Notes: a model not told the origin generated them from the letters alone. DNA of 64,000 nucleotides from CAWCJL01 sp963795775 (GCA_963795775.1 CAWCJL010000002.1:782291-846290), one strand, 5' to 3'; shown: positions 25,502 through 35,514, counted from the first letter of the stretch. Translations and numbers: made by a program.

Positions 25502-26623
25502 CTACTTCTTTTCGCGCTCCCAGTGCTCCTCGTGGCGGTCGTCGCGATAGAGGACAGAGGCGACGCGGCCGGCGGGGTCGCGTTCGAAGGTGAGGCGGAC
25601 GGAGCTGCCGCTGGGGTAGAAGAACGTCGTGGGGCTTTCCGGGAGCAGCTCGTTGAGGTCGCCGGTGCGGTTCTTGGAGAAGAGCTTGTCGCCTTCGCGC
25701 AAGACGGTGAGCTCGCGCACCTCGCCGTCGTAGTAATCGCCTTCGTAGGCGGTGTAGACCTCCGGGTTCACCTTGGCGGGCACGGGATGGAGGGGGACGG
25801 TGACGCGCTCCGCGAGCGAGGGACCGGTGCCGACCTGGGAAAGGGTGTGGGCGAGGAGCCACTGCGGCAGGGTGCGCTCGGCGTAGGCCTTGTCCCAGGC
25901 GTTGTGGCGCCAGCCTTCGTATTCCCAGAAGCGCACATTCCCGCCGCTGCCCGCAAGGGCGGAGAACATGATCTCCGACTGTTTGGGGGAGACGACGGAA
26001 TCGAGGGCGCCGTGGAACATCCACACGGGTGTTTTGCCGATGGCGCGAACGTAGGCGGCGGGCAGGCTGGGCTCATGCCAGCGCTGCGGCTGGTAAGACC
26101 AGAAGATGCCGCCGGAGATGGGGACCAGGGCGGCGAAGCGGCCGGGGTAGTCCTTGGCTATTTCCCAGACGCCATAGCCGCCGAGGGAGAGGCCGGTGAG
26201 GTACATCTGGTTGGGATTGCCGTGGAATTCGCGCACCTCGGCTTCGAGGGTGGCGAGGGCCATGGACATCATGTCGGGGTCGGTCCAGTGGTGGTGGTTG
26301 TAGGGGACCTGCGGCATGACCACGAGGAAGGGCCAGCGGTCCGGGTGGGAGCGGATGGCGGAGGGCAGGCCGACCTGGGTCTCGTCGAGACCGTCTGAGC
26401 CGCGTTCGCCGGAGCCGTGCAGGAAGAGGATGACGGGCCAGCTCCGGGTACGGTCGTACTGCATGGGGAGATAGACCTGGTAGCGGTAGAGGGTTCCGTT
26501 GAGGACGAGCGAACGGTTGAGAAAGCCGGTGTCCTGGGGCGGCGCGGCGTGGGTTCGTGCGTGGGCCAGCAGTGCTATGGCGAAGATGAGCAGGAGTGTC
26601 GAACGGGAGCGCCATCTCGCCAT
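25502..26623 (-). CDS. Secreted alpha/beta hydrolase (esterase/peptidase-like)
   Basis: A 373-residue exported serine hydrolase. Signal peptide STLLLIFAIALLAHARTHA. The oxyanion region is ILFLHGSGERGSDG, the nucleophile elbow GLSLGGYGVWEIA (Ser in GxSxG), and a likely acid/His pair in FHGALDSVVSP and GWRHNAWDKAY. This layout is that of the phospholipase/carboxylesterase or feruloyl-esterase-like group with a GERG motif. The last about 100 residues form a separate beta-rich domain (YTAYEGDYYDGEVRELTV...) of the kind appended to other secreted acidobacterial hydrolases. The start 26623 is the Met just before the signal peptide; no clear Shine-Dalgarno. It lies 145 bp downstream of the beta-helix gene on the same strand. 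Confidence 0.75.
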   Translation of the reverse strand: MARWRSRSTLLLIFAIALLAHARTHAAPPQDTGFLNRSLVLNGTLYRYQVYLPMQYDRTRSWPVILFLHGSGERGSDGLDETQVGLPSAIRSHPDRWPFLVVMPQVPYNHHHWTDPDMMSMALATLEAEVREFHGNPNQMYLTGLSLGGYGVWEIAKDYPGRFAALVPISGGIFWSYQPQRWHEPSLPAAYVRAIGKTPVWMFHGALDSVVSPKQSEIMFSALAGSGGNVRFWEYEGWRHNAWDKAYAERTLPQWLLAHTLSQVGTGPSLAERVTVPLHPVPAKVNPEVYTAYEGDYYDGEVRELTVLREGDKLFSKNRTGDLNELLPESPTTFFYPSGSSVRLTFERDPAGRVASVLYRDDRHEEHWEREKK

Positions 26624-26768
26624 GAGGGGAAGGATATCGCAGTGCCTGGCAGGCTTGGGTCCCGGGTTGATGCAGTGGCGCGGATCGGCGGTGTGAGGGA
26701 AGGGTGGGACCTCGAGCAGCGGGTCCGGACATGCCGGATGTCCGCTGGCTCGAGGGCGCGGGCAGGAG

Positions 26769-28784
26769 CTACATGGGCGGGACGACCGAGACGGCAACCG
26801 TGACGGTGTGAACCTGGTTGCCGCTCTGGGCCAGGATGGTCACCGGTACGGTCTGGGCGACGGTGCCTTTGGCAGCGGTGAGGACGAGAGTGGAGTTGAG
26901 GCCGTACGGCGTGAGGGCTGGCGGACCAAAGGTGGCAGTGACGCCAGCCGGGAGAGCCGCAGCCTGCAGCGTGAGTGGATTGACAGCCGCGCTTCGCGAG
27001 GACAGGGGCATACTGCTGACGCTGGGGTTGTACGGGCGCAGGTTGAGATTAACGGTGGTCTGGCCGTTCACCATGGTGTAGGTGCGATTGTCTGCGTGGA
27101 CAGCGAAGTCGAAGGCGGTGGGATCGGGCACGGAGCAGCTCTGTGCGGCTTGAGCCGGAGACCAGACGGACTGGAGGTCCTGGCCGGTTTGTGCCTGCCA
27201 GCCGGTGAAGGTGAACTTCTTACCGCCGCCCAGAACATACGGGTTGGTCTGCAGGGGGTCGTACCACTGGTTGTTATTGGAGACGAGGGTGCTGGTAAAT
27301 GCAGTCCAGTCCGTGCCGGTCTGGTAGGTAGTGAAAATGCGCTGCTGCGGGCCGCCGTTCTGTAACTGGTTGCCGGTCATGGTGAGGTTGGAGGAGATGA
27401 CGTTATAGAAGACGCCAGTCTCCCAGTCGGTAAACGAGCGGCCGCCGGCTTTTCCCGCGAGATATAGATTTCCCTGGTAACCCGTCAAGAATCCGTTGTT
27501 GTAAAAGGCATTTCCGGAAAGGGAGATGTTTGAGGAGTTAATGAGATTGAGGCCGAGGGTTCCGGCGCAGAACGCGCTGTTCTGGATGGCGATCGGGCCG
27601 TAGTTCAGCTCTACCTGGAGGTTAGCGAGTTCGTTCTGGGAAACGGAGGCGCCATTGACGACGATGTTCCGGTTATCCGTATCGAACCACAGACCCTGCG
27701 CGTGATTCCGGAACGAAGAGAACTGGTTCACGGTGGCGTTGTGGACGAGCATCAGCTTCATGCCACCCATGCCCCAGTCGTAGAGAGCACCCTGAGCGCC
27801 GCGCCAGTTGTTGTAATCGGTTTCGTCGTTTTGATACAGCGCGTTCTTTATTTCAAAGGATGCCAGGCCGACGCCGCCGTTGTAACTTGCGGAGGAGTTC
27901 TGGATGGTGGTGTTGGTGCTGTAGTGAAGACTGAGACCGCCCCAGTTATTCCAATTGGCCTGCACGCCATCAATCAGCACGTTGCTGCTGTAAGTAACAT
28001 TGGCTCCGTGGAAGTTGATACAACTCGCCGCATGGCGAAGGACAAGTCCGCGCAACACGGTATTGGTGCGGTTGGTTATGTCGACGGTCTCGGGACGGGT
28101 GGCTACTTCGACAAGGGCAGTGCTCATGTTCGTACCCGGCACAGGCCAGACCTGTAGCAGGCCGGCGTTGTCGTCCACAAAAAAGGTGCCGGGAATCATC
28201 TGCGAGGGATCGATAACCTGCGTGAGCGGCTGGCCATTGATGAAAACCATTTCGCGCCGCAGGACCACTGGCGCGAGACCGGCGGGCCAGCCGGCCGGCT
28301 CGGCGCACAGGCCGAAGTTGTATCCCCAGGGGTGGGTGTAGATTGCGGGATTACTTGTGCCCTGGTACCAGTTGGTGAAGACGTCGGAACCGGAGATGAC
28401 AGCGGTGCCTGGCTGTGCGGCTTCAAAGGCAACGGTGGCGGTGGTGTGTTTGTATTGTGCTCCAAGGGTGAGGGTTTCGCGGTAGATGCCTGGATTGACG
28501 ATGACCTTCGTGCTGAGGCCGCGCGAATTAAAGCTGAGCGCTTTGGAGGTGGCCGCCGCAAGAGTGCGCACGGGGGCTGCCTGGGTGCCCAGGTTGGTGT
28601 CCTGACCGATGTTTGCGTCAACGTAAAGAAGCGTCTGGTAGCTTTCAGGAACGCTTGCCTGAGCGCTGGCAATGTGTGCGGAACTGGCAATAGCGAACGC
28701 GAAGACAAAGGCCGCCGCGGCCTTAGTCAATGTCTTATGTCTTTCCTGTTCTGATGCCGATGTTGCCGAGAAAAAGTGCCGCAT
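26769..28784 (-). CDS. Secreted right-handed parallel beta-helix protein
   Basis: A 671-residue exported protein: signal peptide KAAAAFVFAFAIASSAHIASAQA, then a pectate-lyase-like beta-helix with many N-x-x-[VI]-x-x-N rungs (TNTTIQNSSASYNGGVG, NSSNISLSGNAFYNNG, ISSNLTMTGNQLQNGG) preceded by TLAAATSKAL...VIVNPGIYRETLTL, the usual entry strand. The C-terminal about 90 residues form an Ig-like domain (LTLQAAALPAGVTATFGP). Such proteins bind or cut polysaccharide; no catalytic motif can be assigned. ATG 28784 has AGGAGAT before it. The longer frame to 28949 is not needed. Probably acts at the cell surface on plant or fungal polymers (inference). Confidence 0.75.
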   Translation of the reverse strand: MRHFFSATSASEQERHKTLTKAAAAFVFAFAIASSAHIASAQASVPESYQTLLYVDANIGQDTNLGTQAAPVRTLAAATSKALSFNSRGLSTKVIVNPGIYRETLTLGAQYKHTTATVAFEAAQPGTAVISGSDVFTNWYQGTSNPAIYTHPWGYNFGLCAEPAGWPAGLAPVVLRREMVFINGQPLTQVIDPSQMIPGTFFVDDNAGLLQVWPVPGTNMSTALVEVATRPETVDITNRTNTVLRGLVLRHAASCINFHGANVTYSSNVLIDGVQANWNNWGGLSLHYSTNTTIQNSSASYNGGVGLASFEIKNALYQNDETDYNNWRGAQGALYDWGMGGMKLMLVHNATVNQFSSFRNHAQGLWFDTDNRNIVVNGASVSQNELANLQVELNYGPIAIQNSAFCAGTLGLNLINSSNISLSGNAFYNNGFLTGYQGNLYLAGKAGGRSFTDWETGVFYNVISSNLTMTGNQLQNGGPQQRIFTTYQTGTDWTAFTSTLVSNNNQWYDPLQTNPYVLGGGKKFTFTGWQAQTGQDLQSVWSPAQAAQSCSVPDPTAFDFAVHADNRTYTMVNGQTTVNLNLRPYNPSVSSMPLSSRSAAVNPLTLQAAALPAGVTATFGPPALTPYGLNSTLVLTAAKGTVAQTVPVTILAQSGNQVHTVTVAVSVVPPM

Positions 28785-29214
28785 AAAATCATCTCCTGCA
28801 ATGCAAAATGTGCGGTAATCCGGCTGATATCGAATCCACTGCTGAAGCGATCTGAAGCAGACATGCAGAGCGAGGCAGGTGAAGCCGGCGGGATAGCCGG
28901 CGTGTAAGTAAAGCAATGTGCGGAACAGTGCCCGCGGAAAGCTCCTCACGCCAGGGCGTTCAGGAGTTACAAAGGATGAATAACTGTCTTGGTTCTTGAG
29001 GCTAGGATAGCTTTGGGCTCAGGAGCGGCCATTGCGCGAAGGTGGTAGCGGGCCGTGGAGATGACGCAGAAATCCGCGAGTGCGGGAGACTCAGCGTCTC
29101 GGAAGTATCAGTAACAACAACTAGTTACGAATCTAAGCGCGCGACGAGAGATAGTGTTCCGTTTCGGGAAAGCGGGGTGACGCGCAGAATATTCGCGAAG
29201 GAGAGTTACAGAAG
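28785..29214. other. Intergenic region between the beta-helix gene and folK
   Basis: 430 bp with no credible open frame and no member of the repeat families. It must carry the promoter of the beta-helix gene and the 3' end of folK. I see no terminator hairpin with a T-tract in it. Confidence 0.5.
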
Positions 29215-29781
29215 TTACTGAGGGACCAGAGGTGTTGGCAGGCGGCGGACGGACTCCGGCCCATTTGGGGGAGAAGACGGGAGAGTGGCGAGGAGCTCGC
29301 TTACGGTCTGGTGCAGTACGGGGTGCTGCAGGTATGGCGCGATCTCAAGCAATGGGGCGAGCACGAAGCGGCGCTGATGAAGGCGGGGATGCGGCAGCGT
29401 GAGCCCGGGTTCAGATTCCGCGAGCTGGTCATAGAGCAGGAGATCGAGATCGAGGGTGCGGGGGCCGTTTTCTACGGAAAGCGCGCGGTCACGGCCGAAG
29501 CCCTGTTCCACTTCGAGCAATGCATGCAGCAGATCCCGGGGTGGGAGTGCAGTACGAAGCGCGAGCGCAGCGTTGAGGAACGGGGGCTGCGCGATGCCGC
29601 CGACCGGGTCGGTCTGGTAGAGAGACGAGGCTGCCGCGATCTTTCCCAAGGCGGAGAGGCGCTGCGCCGCGGCCTGTAGTGTGCGTTCGGGTGAGCCGGC
29701 GGGAGAGGGGAGATTCGCGCCCAGGCCGATATACGCGGTGTGCAAGGGGGTGTCCTGCGCGGCGATGGGGAAGGGCGACAT
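29215..29781 (-). CDS. folK: 2-amino-4-hydroxy-6-hydroxymethyldihydropteridine pyrophosphokinase
   Basis: HPPK, 188 residues, transfers pyrophosphate from ATP to 6-hydroxymethyl-dihydropterin in folate synthesis. Diagnostic blocks: IGLGANLPSPAGSPERTL near the N-terminus, SSLYQTDPVGGIAQPPFLNAAL, and the metal/ATP signature NGPRTLDLDLLLYD followed by LTLPHPRLHQRRFVLAPL. ATG 29781 is chosen because it precedes the family core by about 15 residues; the frame remains open upstream but there lies nadD on the other strand. folK and nadD are divergent with a 39-bp gap, so their promoters overlap. Confidence 0.93.
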   Translation of the reverse strand: MSPFPIAAQDTPLHTAYIGLGANLPSPAGSPERTLQAAAQRLSALGKIAAASSLYQTDPVGGIAQPPFLNAALALRTALPPRDLLHALLEVEQGFGRDRALSVENGPRTLDLDLLLYDQLAESEPGLTLPHPRLHQRRFVLAPLLEIAPYLQHPVLHQTVSELLATLPSSPPNGPESVRRLPTPLVPQ

Positions 29782-29820
29782 GCGGGCTAGGAGGCGCGAG
29801 CCGCAGGGTAGGATGCCAAT

Positions 29821-30525
29821 ATGCGGATCGCTTTTTTTGGAGGCACCTTCGACCCGCCGCACCGTGGACACATGGCGATTGCAAAGGCCGCGATCGAGCG
29901 ACTGGGGCTGGACGAGGTGTGGATGGCTCCGGCGGGGGTGCAGCCGCTGAAGCGGGGCGTGCCGCACACGCCCTTTACCGACCGCCTGGCGATGGTGCAA
30001 CTGGCCTGTGAGGGAGAGGGAAAGATAGTGGCAGCGGCCATTGATGCCCCGCGGACGGATGGATCGCCGAACTATACCTACGACACGCTGTTGCGGATAC
30101 GGGAAGGGCTCCGGCCGGCGGACCGGCTTTTTCTGCTGATCGGCGCGGATTCGGTGGAGACCTTGCCCAAGTGGCACCGGGTCCGGGAGCTGTTTGGGGT
30201 GTGCACGGTGGTCATTGCGGGGCGGCCGGGTACGGCGCTGGAGGTGGTCTGTGGGGCGCTGCCGGAGGGGATCGGGTGTACGGAGGAGCCGGGCGGTACC
30301 GAGAAGCTGCGGGCGTATCAACTGCATGGGGATGTGGCCCCGGGTGCATGCGTGTATGTGCTGCCGGACTTGCAGTACGAGGTATCGGCGACGGCGATCC
30401 GGGAGGCGCTGCGGAGCGGGCCAGAGGGCAGTACGGCAGGAGGGCGGGCTGGGGCCGGCGAGTTGACAGAACTGGTGAGTCCGCGGGTAGTGGCCTATGC
30501 GCGGGAGCACGGGCTGTACCGCTGA
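29821..30525 (+). CDS. nadD: Nicotinate-nucleotide adenylyltransferase
   Basis: A 234-residue adenylyltransferase that makes deamido-NAD from nicotinate mononucleotide and ATP. The nucleotidyltransferase signature GGTFDPPHRGHMAIA is at residues 7-21, the substrate-binding LPKWHRVREL in the middle, and the ISxTxIR motif appears as VSATAIREAL. The insertion GGTEKLRAYQLHGD is unremarkable. Start is ATG 29821; an upstream GGGTAGGATGCCAAT gives a weak Shine-Dalgarno. rsfS follows by 70 bp on the same strand, the usual nadD-rsfS pairing. Confidence 0.93.
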   Translation: MRIAFFGGTFDPPHRGHMAIAKAAIERLGLDEVWMAPAGVQPLKRGVPHTPFTDRLAMVQLACEGEGKIVAAAIDAPRTDGSPNYTYDTLLRIREGLRPADRLFLLIGADSVETLPKWHRVRELFGVCTVVIAGRPGTALEVVCGALPEGIGCTEEPGGTEKLRAYQLHGDVAPGACVYVLPDLQYEVSATAIREALRSGPEGSTAGGRAGAGELTELVSPRVVAYAREHGLYR

Positions 30526-30595
30526 GCCGCGGCTGCTGGCGCGTGGCGGGGACAGCAGGCTAGGATAAAGCCTTTACGAGGAGCAGGATTCAAGG

Positions 30596-31201
30596 ATGGC
30601 ATCTGCAAGCATTCCCAACAGCACGCGCCAGATGGTTCTGGTGGCAGCAGCAGCCTGCGAGGACAAGAAGGCGGAGGAAACACGCATCCTGGAGCTCGAT
30701 CCGGCGGATGCGAGCTTTACCGATTTCTTCCTGATCACCAGCGGAACCAACGAGCGGCAGACGCAGGCGATTGCGGATGAGGTCGAGCTGCGGCTGAAGA
30801 AGGAGTTTGGGAACTATCCGAATGCGGTGGAAGGCCGGCGTTTGGGTGAGTGGATCCTGATGGACTACGTGGATTTCGTGGTCCACATCTTTCTGGCGGA
30901 GAAGCGCGCGTTCTACGACATCGAGCGGCTGCGGAAGTCGGCACGCCCGGTGGATGTGGCGGAGCTGAAGGCGGCGTTGACGAAGAAGGTGGAGGCGGCG
31001 CGGAAGAAGGCGCCGGCGAAGAAGGCGGTCGCTACGAAGGCTGTTGCTGTGGCAAAGAAGGCCGCTCCGAAGAAGCTGCCCGTGAAGAAAGTTGCAACGG
31101 CGGCGAAGAAGGCTACAGGCAAAAAGGCACCAGCCAAGAAGGCGGCCAAGAAAGTTGCTGCAAGAGGGCGGAGTACGGCCGCGAGGAAGCGGAGCGAGTA
31201 G
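30596..31201 (+). CDS. rsfS: Ribosome silencing factor RsfS with Lys/Ala-rich tail
   Basis: The first 125 residues are RsfS (YbeB/Iojap), which binds ribosomal protein uL14 and blocks subunit joining in starvation: FTDFFLITSGTNERQTQAIADEV and GRRLGEWILMDYVDFVVHIFL. The remaining about 75 residues are a basic tail of AKKA, KKAPAKKA and PKKLPVKK repeats, like histone H1 or the C-terminal tails of some HU proteins. E. coli RsfS is about 105 residues with no tail. The tail probably binds nucleic acid. ATG 30596; GAGGAGCAGG about ten bases before. Its common partner rlmH lies 4.3 kb away. Confidence 0.9.
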   Translation: MASASIPNSTRQMVLVAAAACEDKKAEETRILELDPADASFTDFFLITSGTNERQTQAIADEVELRLKKEFGNYPNAVEGRRLGEWILMDYVDFVVHIFLAEKRAFYDIERLRKSARPVDVAELKAALTKKVEAARKKAPAKKAVATKAVAVAKKAAPKKLPVKKVATAAKKATGKKAPAKKAAKKVAARGRSTAARKRSE

Positions 31202-31223
31202 CTGGGAGTCGTGTTTGGTTCCG

Positions 31224-31570
31224 AGTTACCTCCCCCCACCCCCAGACTTTTGAACTAAAGTCCTCACAGGATGAGAGTTAGGCATAGGGGTGTCCCGTAA
31301 AGTCCTGCGAGCATTGCAGTTATACGCAAAGTCCTCTCAGGCAAGGAGTTACGACGCGAAATTGCAGCTTCCGTGGTGCAAGATAGTGACTATGTAGTTA
31401 CATTACGCTATCGGGAGCTTCTGATGGTTCTTCGCTTTGCGAAGGAATCACGAGCGCCTTTTGTTTGTGCGAGAAGTGGCGTGGCAGGCGCATGCATCTT
31501 TATTCCCTATCTCTATTGTGACAGAGCGGGGGAAATACTACGCCAACATATCGCAACACTGATGGTTCTT
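31224..31570. repeat. Composite AAAGTCCTC repeat element, copy B
   Basis: Begins GTTACCTCCCCCCACCCCCAGACTTTT and carries three spaced units AAAGTCCTCACAGG, AAAGTCCTGCGAGC and AAAGTCCTCTCAGG, each followed about 12-18 bases later by AGTTA. About 150 bases later, near 31500-31555, it has CTATCTCTATTGTGACAG and GGGGGAAATACTACGCCA, matching copy A at 305-350. Short open frames in it are not believed to be genes. Confidence 0.6.
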
Positions 31571-31611
31571 GAGCCGAGATGCACTTCGTGAGCGGTCCCG
31601 GCATGGATTCG

Positions 31612-31680
31612 TCGCTAGCCCACCCCAGCACGCCAACTGCAGGCTCGCGGGGGCCCCGGGTGCGTTCAGAATGACGAGCA
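31612..31680. repeat. CACCCCAGCACGC stem-type repeat
   Basis: A lone copy of the composite unit: CGCTAGCCCACCCCAGCACGCCAACTGC, then GGGGGCCCCGGGTGCGTTCAGAATGACGAG. It lacks the leading GCAGGTCCTTCGACT part. Non-coding. Confidence 0.55.
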
Positions 31681-31741
31681 CACCTGTAGCGGCCAGAGAA
31701 AGGCCTAGCTGCGAGAGAACTGCCCTGGATACAAAGAGCGT

Positions 31742-31781
31742 GAAACGAGCCGGAATGCCTATAGGCGCTCCGACTCGTTTC
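31742..31781 (-). terminator. Long hairpin just after the TonB receptor
   Basis: Arms GAAACGAGCCGGA (31742-31754) and TCCGACTCGTTTC (31769-31781) pair with one mismatch, with an inner palindrome GCCTATAGGC. It starts about five bases past the receptor stop codon. No T-tract follows, so it may act as an mRNA 3' stabiliser or a rho-assisted terminator. Confidence 0.55.
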
Positions 31782-31785
31782 GTGT

Positions 31786-34700
31786 TTAGAAGATAAATTT
31801 AGCCACGAGCTGCATGGTGCGGCTGTTGCTGGAGAAGACCTGCTGCGGTTGGTTGAACAGGCCCTGATTGGGCCGGACGTAGCTGGTTACGGTGGAGGTG
31901 GTGTACGCGAGCCCGTTGATCTGGTTGAGGTAGCCAGGGATGAACTGGGGGTGGTTGAGAACGTTGTAAGCCTGCGCCTGGAACTCGAGGGCGTAGCGTT
32001 CGGTGAAGTTCACGCGCTTCATCGCCGTCAAATCGACATCGTCGATGGGACGGGTAGGAACGGTGTTGCGGCTGGCGTTCGGAATGGTGCCAGGTCCGGC
32101 GGTGATGTACTGCGCGTTCGGATTCTTGGCGAGATAGCCGACGGTATCGCCCGCCGTGTTCTTGAGGGCGGTAACGGCGGACCCTGTGCCTTTGACACCG
32201 GCCGGGTTGACGATGGTGCGGTCGCCTGCGGAATCGCCATTGAGATTGGAGTCGGTACCGCTTTGCGCGGTGAAGAACTCCGGCGATTGGTAGGTGTAGA
32301 TGGGTGCGACTTCCCAGTTACCGACCACATTCTTCAGCAGCCAGTTGCTCTGTTTGAAGAACGGGATGTCATAGATAACCTCAGCGGAGAGACGATGGGT
32401 GTGGTCGAGGGCGGAGCGGGAGTAATCCCCGGCCACGTTCTGGGAATCCTGGGGGCGGCGGGGGGTGAGGACGGTGGAAAAGACCTCGGCGGTCGCATCG
32501 TCCATGGTCTTGCTATAGGTGTAGGCAACGTTCATCTGCAGTCCGGCCTGGAAGCGACGGGTCAGGTTGAGAGCGCCACCGTTGTAGTTTGACTCCGAAT
32601 CGGGCTGGTACGAGGTGATGTTGGAGTAGGACGTGGTGTCGTCCAATCCGGTCGGGCCGAAGCCTGCGGCGCGGGCTGCCGGGGTAAAGGCGTTGATGTT
32701 CTGGCCGGCTGCATCGATCTGCTGGAGGCCGGAGAGGGTGTTGGGCAGAGCGTCCAATTGCGCCGGTGAAGGAGCAGCCATGAACGTCGGGAGAGAATTC
32801 GCCAGGGTCACGGGCGACTGCTTATTGTATTGGACCTGGGTGGGCAGGTGAATGCCACGGGTGCCGACATACCGAGCTTCGAGAGTGTAGTTCTTGGCGA
32901 AGACCCGCTCAACGCTGAGGGACCATGTTTCCGAATACGGGAGGCGCTGATTCGGAACATAGGCAGAGGTAGCAGCGCGTTGTGCGGCTACGGTGGGGAA
33001 AGTCTGGAGGGAGCCGGAGCCGGGCGGCAGGCCGCCGCTGGCCAGGAAGTTCGGCGTGGGAGCGGTCGGATCAACGTCCTCGGTGGAGGAGAACTGCGGG
33101 GGCGAAGAGAGAATCCCCAGGTTGTCGAACAGGACGTCATAGGCCATGCCGAAGCCGGCACGAACAGAAGTGTTCTGGTTTGGCGCCCAAGCCACGCCGA
33201 GACGAGGGGCGAAGTTCTTGTATTGGGGTTGGGGGGAACCAAAGGTGAGGTAACCCGGAGCGCTTGCCGCGGCGTTAAGGCTCTGAACGCGCTGACCAGC
33301 CGGCACCGAGGTGAACTCGTAGCGGAGGCCGTAGTTGAGGGTCAGGGTAGGCCGGATGCGCCAAACGTCATTGGCATAGCCGTAGAGAGCGGTCTGGTCG
33401 CCGTAGTAGATGAAGTTGCCGCTGCTGCGCTCGCCGAAGGTGGTCGGGCTAATGTCGTGGAGGTAGTCGTCCAGGGTGGCCCACTCGTAGTCGCCGCGGA
33501 CGCGCTGGGTGAAGGTCTGGGGCGAGATGTACTTGCGTCCGTCGAAGCCGAAGCGGAAGGTGTGATTGCCCTTGGTCCAGCTTATGTTGTCCACGACCTG
33601 ATAAAGGTTCTGGATGGTGGACTGCGGCGCATTGGGATCGGGGCCGACGTTGAGGCCGCCCAGGTCGTCGAAGGTGAGATTGGGGAAGGAGTCCAGCCCG
33701 GGGAAGCTGAAGTTCCCGGACGGGGTGGTGTTGTAGTAACGGTTGTAGCCAAGCCGAATCTCGTTGGTCAGGTTCGGGGAGAAGTTGTGGAACTCGGAGA
33801 TGGCAATCAGGTGATAGCGGTAGGGAATGGGCGTCCAGAACGTCGCGAGTACCGCGGCAGTGTCCTGGGTGTCTTCCTTGTTGTAGATGTACCGCAGCCG
33901 GAGGTTGTCCTTCTGAGAGATGGTGTAATCGACGCTGTTGGTGGAGTAGGTGTAGTTGGTAAACGCGGCGCCTGAGACGCCATAGGTGCCGATGGGAATG
34001 GTGAACGCTGTTCCGGTGCCGTTCGGACCGCTGTAGGCGGTGGTGGAGGAGGCGCCGCAGGTGTCGGAGCCAGCCGCCGGAGCCGGCTTCACATATTTCT
34101 GGATGATGGAGAGGTTATTGGCACTCAGCCCCGGGATGCGAGGCAATGGTAGCCAAGCCTGCCGCGGTGGGGGCGCAGGTACCGTACTGCTGGTTCTGGC
34201 CGTTGGTCTGGCGCTCGAAGTTGGTGAAGAAGAAGAGGCGGTCTTTCTTGATGGGGCCGCCGATCTGGCCGCCGTACCGGTTGTTGTCAAAGCGCGGGTT
34301 GAACGGGGCGTTCACGATCGCTCCGCTCGGCGCGACATAGGTGCCGTCGCCGTTGGGGGTGAAGCTGCGGACGGTGGTCGCGTCGATCGCGTTCAGATTG
34401 CGGTTCTGGAAGTATTCGTAGAGGCGGCCGTGGAAGCTGTTGGTTCCGCTGGAGACAATGGTATTGAACTGACCGCCGGCGGAGTGGCCGAACTCCGGTG
34501 AGAACTGGTTGGTGATAAGCGTGAACTCGCCGACGGCATCGTTGGGTACCTGGACCAGGGGGCCGGTGACCGACTTGTCGTTGTTGTCGATGCCCTCGAT
34601 CATGAAGTTATTCGCACGGGGCCGCTGACCGCCAACGGAGGGGCCGGTGCCGGCGCCAAGGCCACCACTGGTCGAGACACCCGGGCTGAGCAGCGACAGG

Positions 34701-35200
34701 TTGAGCACGCCCAGGCCGGTTGAGGAGGTCGGCAGGTCCTGCAGTTCCTTTGTGGCAAAGGTCTGCGCGAGGGACGGGGTTGTGGTGTCGATACTGACGG
34801 CGGCTTCGGCCGAAACCTGGACGCTCTGCGCGGCGGAACCCACGGGCAGAGCCAGCTTGGCTTCAGACGAGCGGTTCAGCTCGACTGAGAATCCGTGGAG
34901 AGCAAAGGTAGAGAAGCCGGGTGCGCTCCCGGTAATGGTGTACCTGCCCGCCGGGAGGTTGTCGAAGCGGAACTCACCCTTGTCGTTTGCGGTCGTGTTG
35001 GCAGTGACCTGGGTGCCCTCATTGGTAGCGGTCACGGTCGCATTCGGGATGGCCGCTCCGCTTGCATCGGTGACGTTGCCGGTGATATTGCCGCTCACGG
35101 TCTGTGCGTGCACATACTGCGGGGCTAAAGCGACGGAGGCCGCGCCTACCACGAAAGCGGCGGCAGCAAGCAGTCCACGCATCTGATTTCGAATTGCCAT
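31786..35200 (-). pseudogene. Oar-type TonB-dependent receptor, one frameshift
   Basis: An outer-membrane receptor of the type abundant in Acidobacteria. The N-terminal frame (from ATG 35200, GGAGGATG upstream) has a signal peptide ending VHAQ, a carboxypeptidase-regulatory-like domain (GNVTDASGAAIPNATVTATN, FRFDNLPAGRYTITGSAPGF) and a plug domain (RPRANNFMIEGIDNND). At about 34125-34140, near a CCCGGGG run, the frame changes by one extra base; the barrel continues to a C-terminal LVAKFIF with the terminal Phe required for outer-membrane insertion. Rejoined length is about 1135 residues, normal. Probably imports an oligosaccharide or siderophore; no SusD-like partner is nearby. Lesion may be a homopolymer error. 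Confidence 0.85.
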
Positions 35201-35231
35201 TTACGGGTACATCCTCCCTGGGTTCGACAGA

Positions 35232-35261
35232 CCTATAGCGGAGAGAACCAAAATGATCCAA
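35232..35261 (-). promoter_or_regulatory. Possible sigma-70-type promoter of the TonB receptor
   Basis: On the minus strand TTGGAT (35261-35256) and TATAGG (35237-35232) are separated by 18 bases, and the receptor start lies 32 bases further with a GGAGGATG Shine-Dalgarno. Weak consensus match; 35262-35514 shows nothing else of note. Confidence 0.3.
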
Positions 35262-35514
35262 GCTTTGCGCACAGGTAGTCGCTGGAATAACATGCAATCA
35301 CTGTGCCAAAACTCCGCGACGAAAGGATAAGCCTTCTCCCACTTATGTATGAAGAAGTTACGGCGAAGACGGCCGGAGGATGCGTCACGAAGATGCCCGC
35401 GAGGCCTATGGAAAATGGGATATTCGGACTTGCTGGGTTCGGCTTTCTGGATAGAGGAACGCGGAAAGTGGTTTGCAGACGGGTTGCGGAATCGAGTGCT
35501 GGGGGTGAGGAGCG

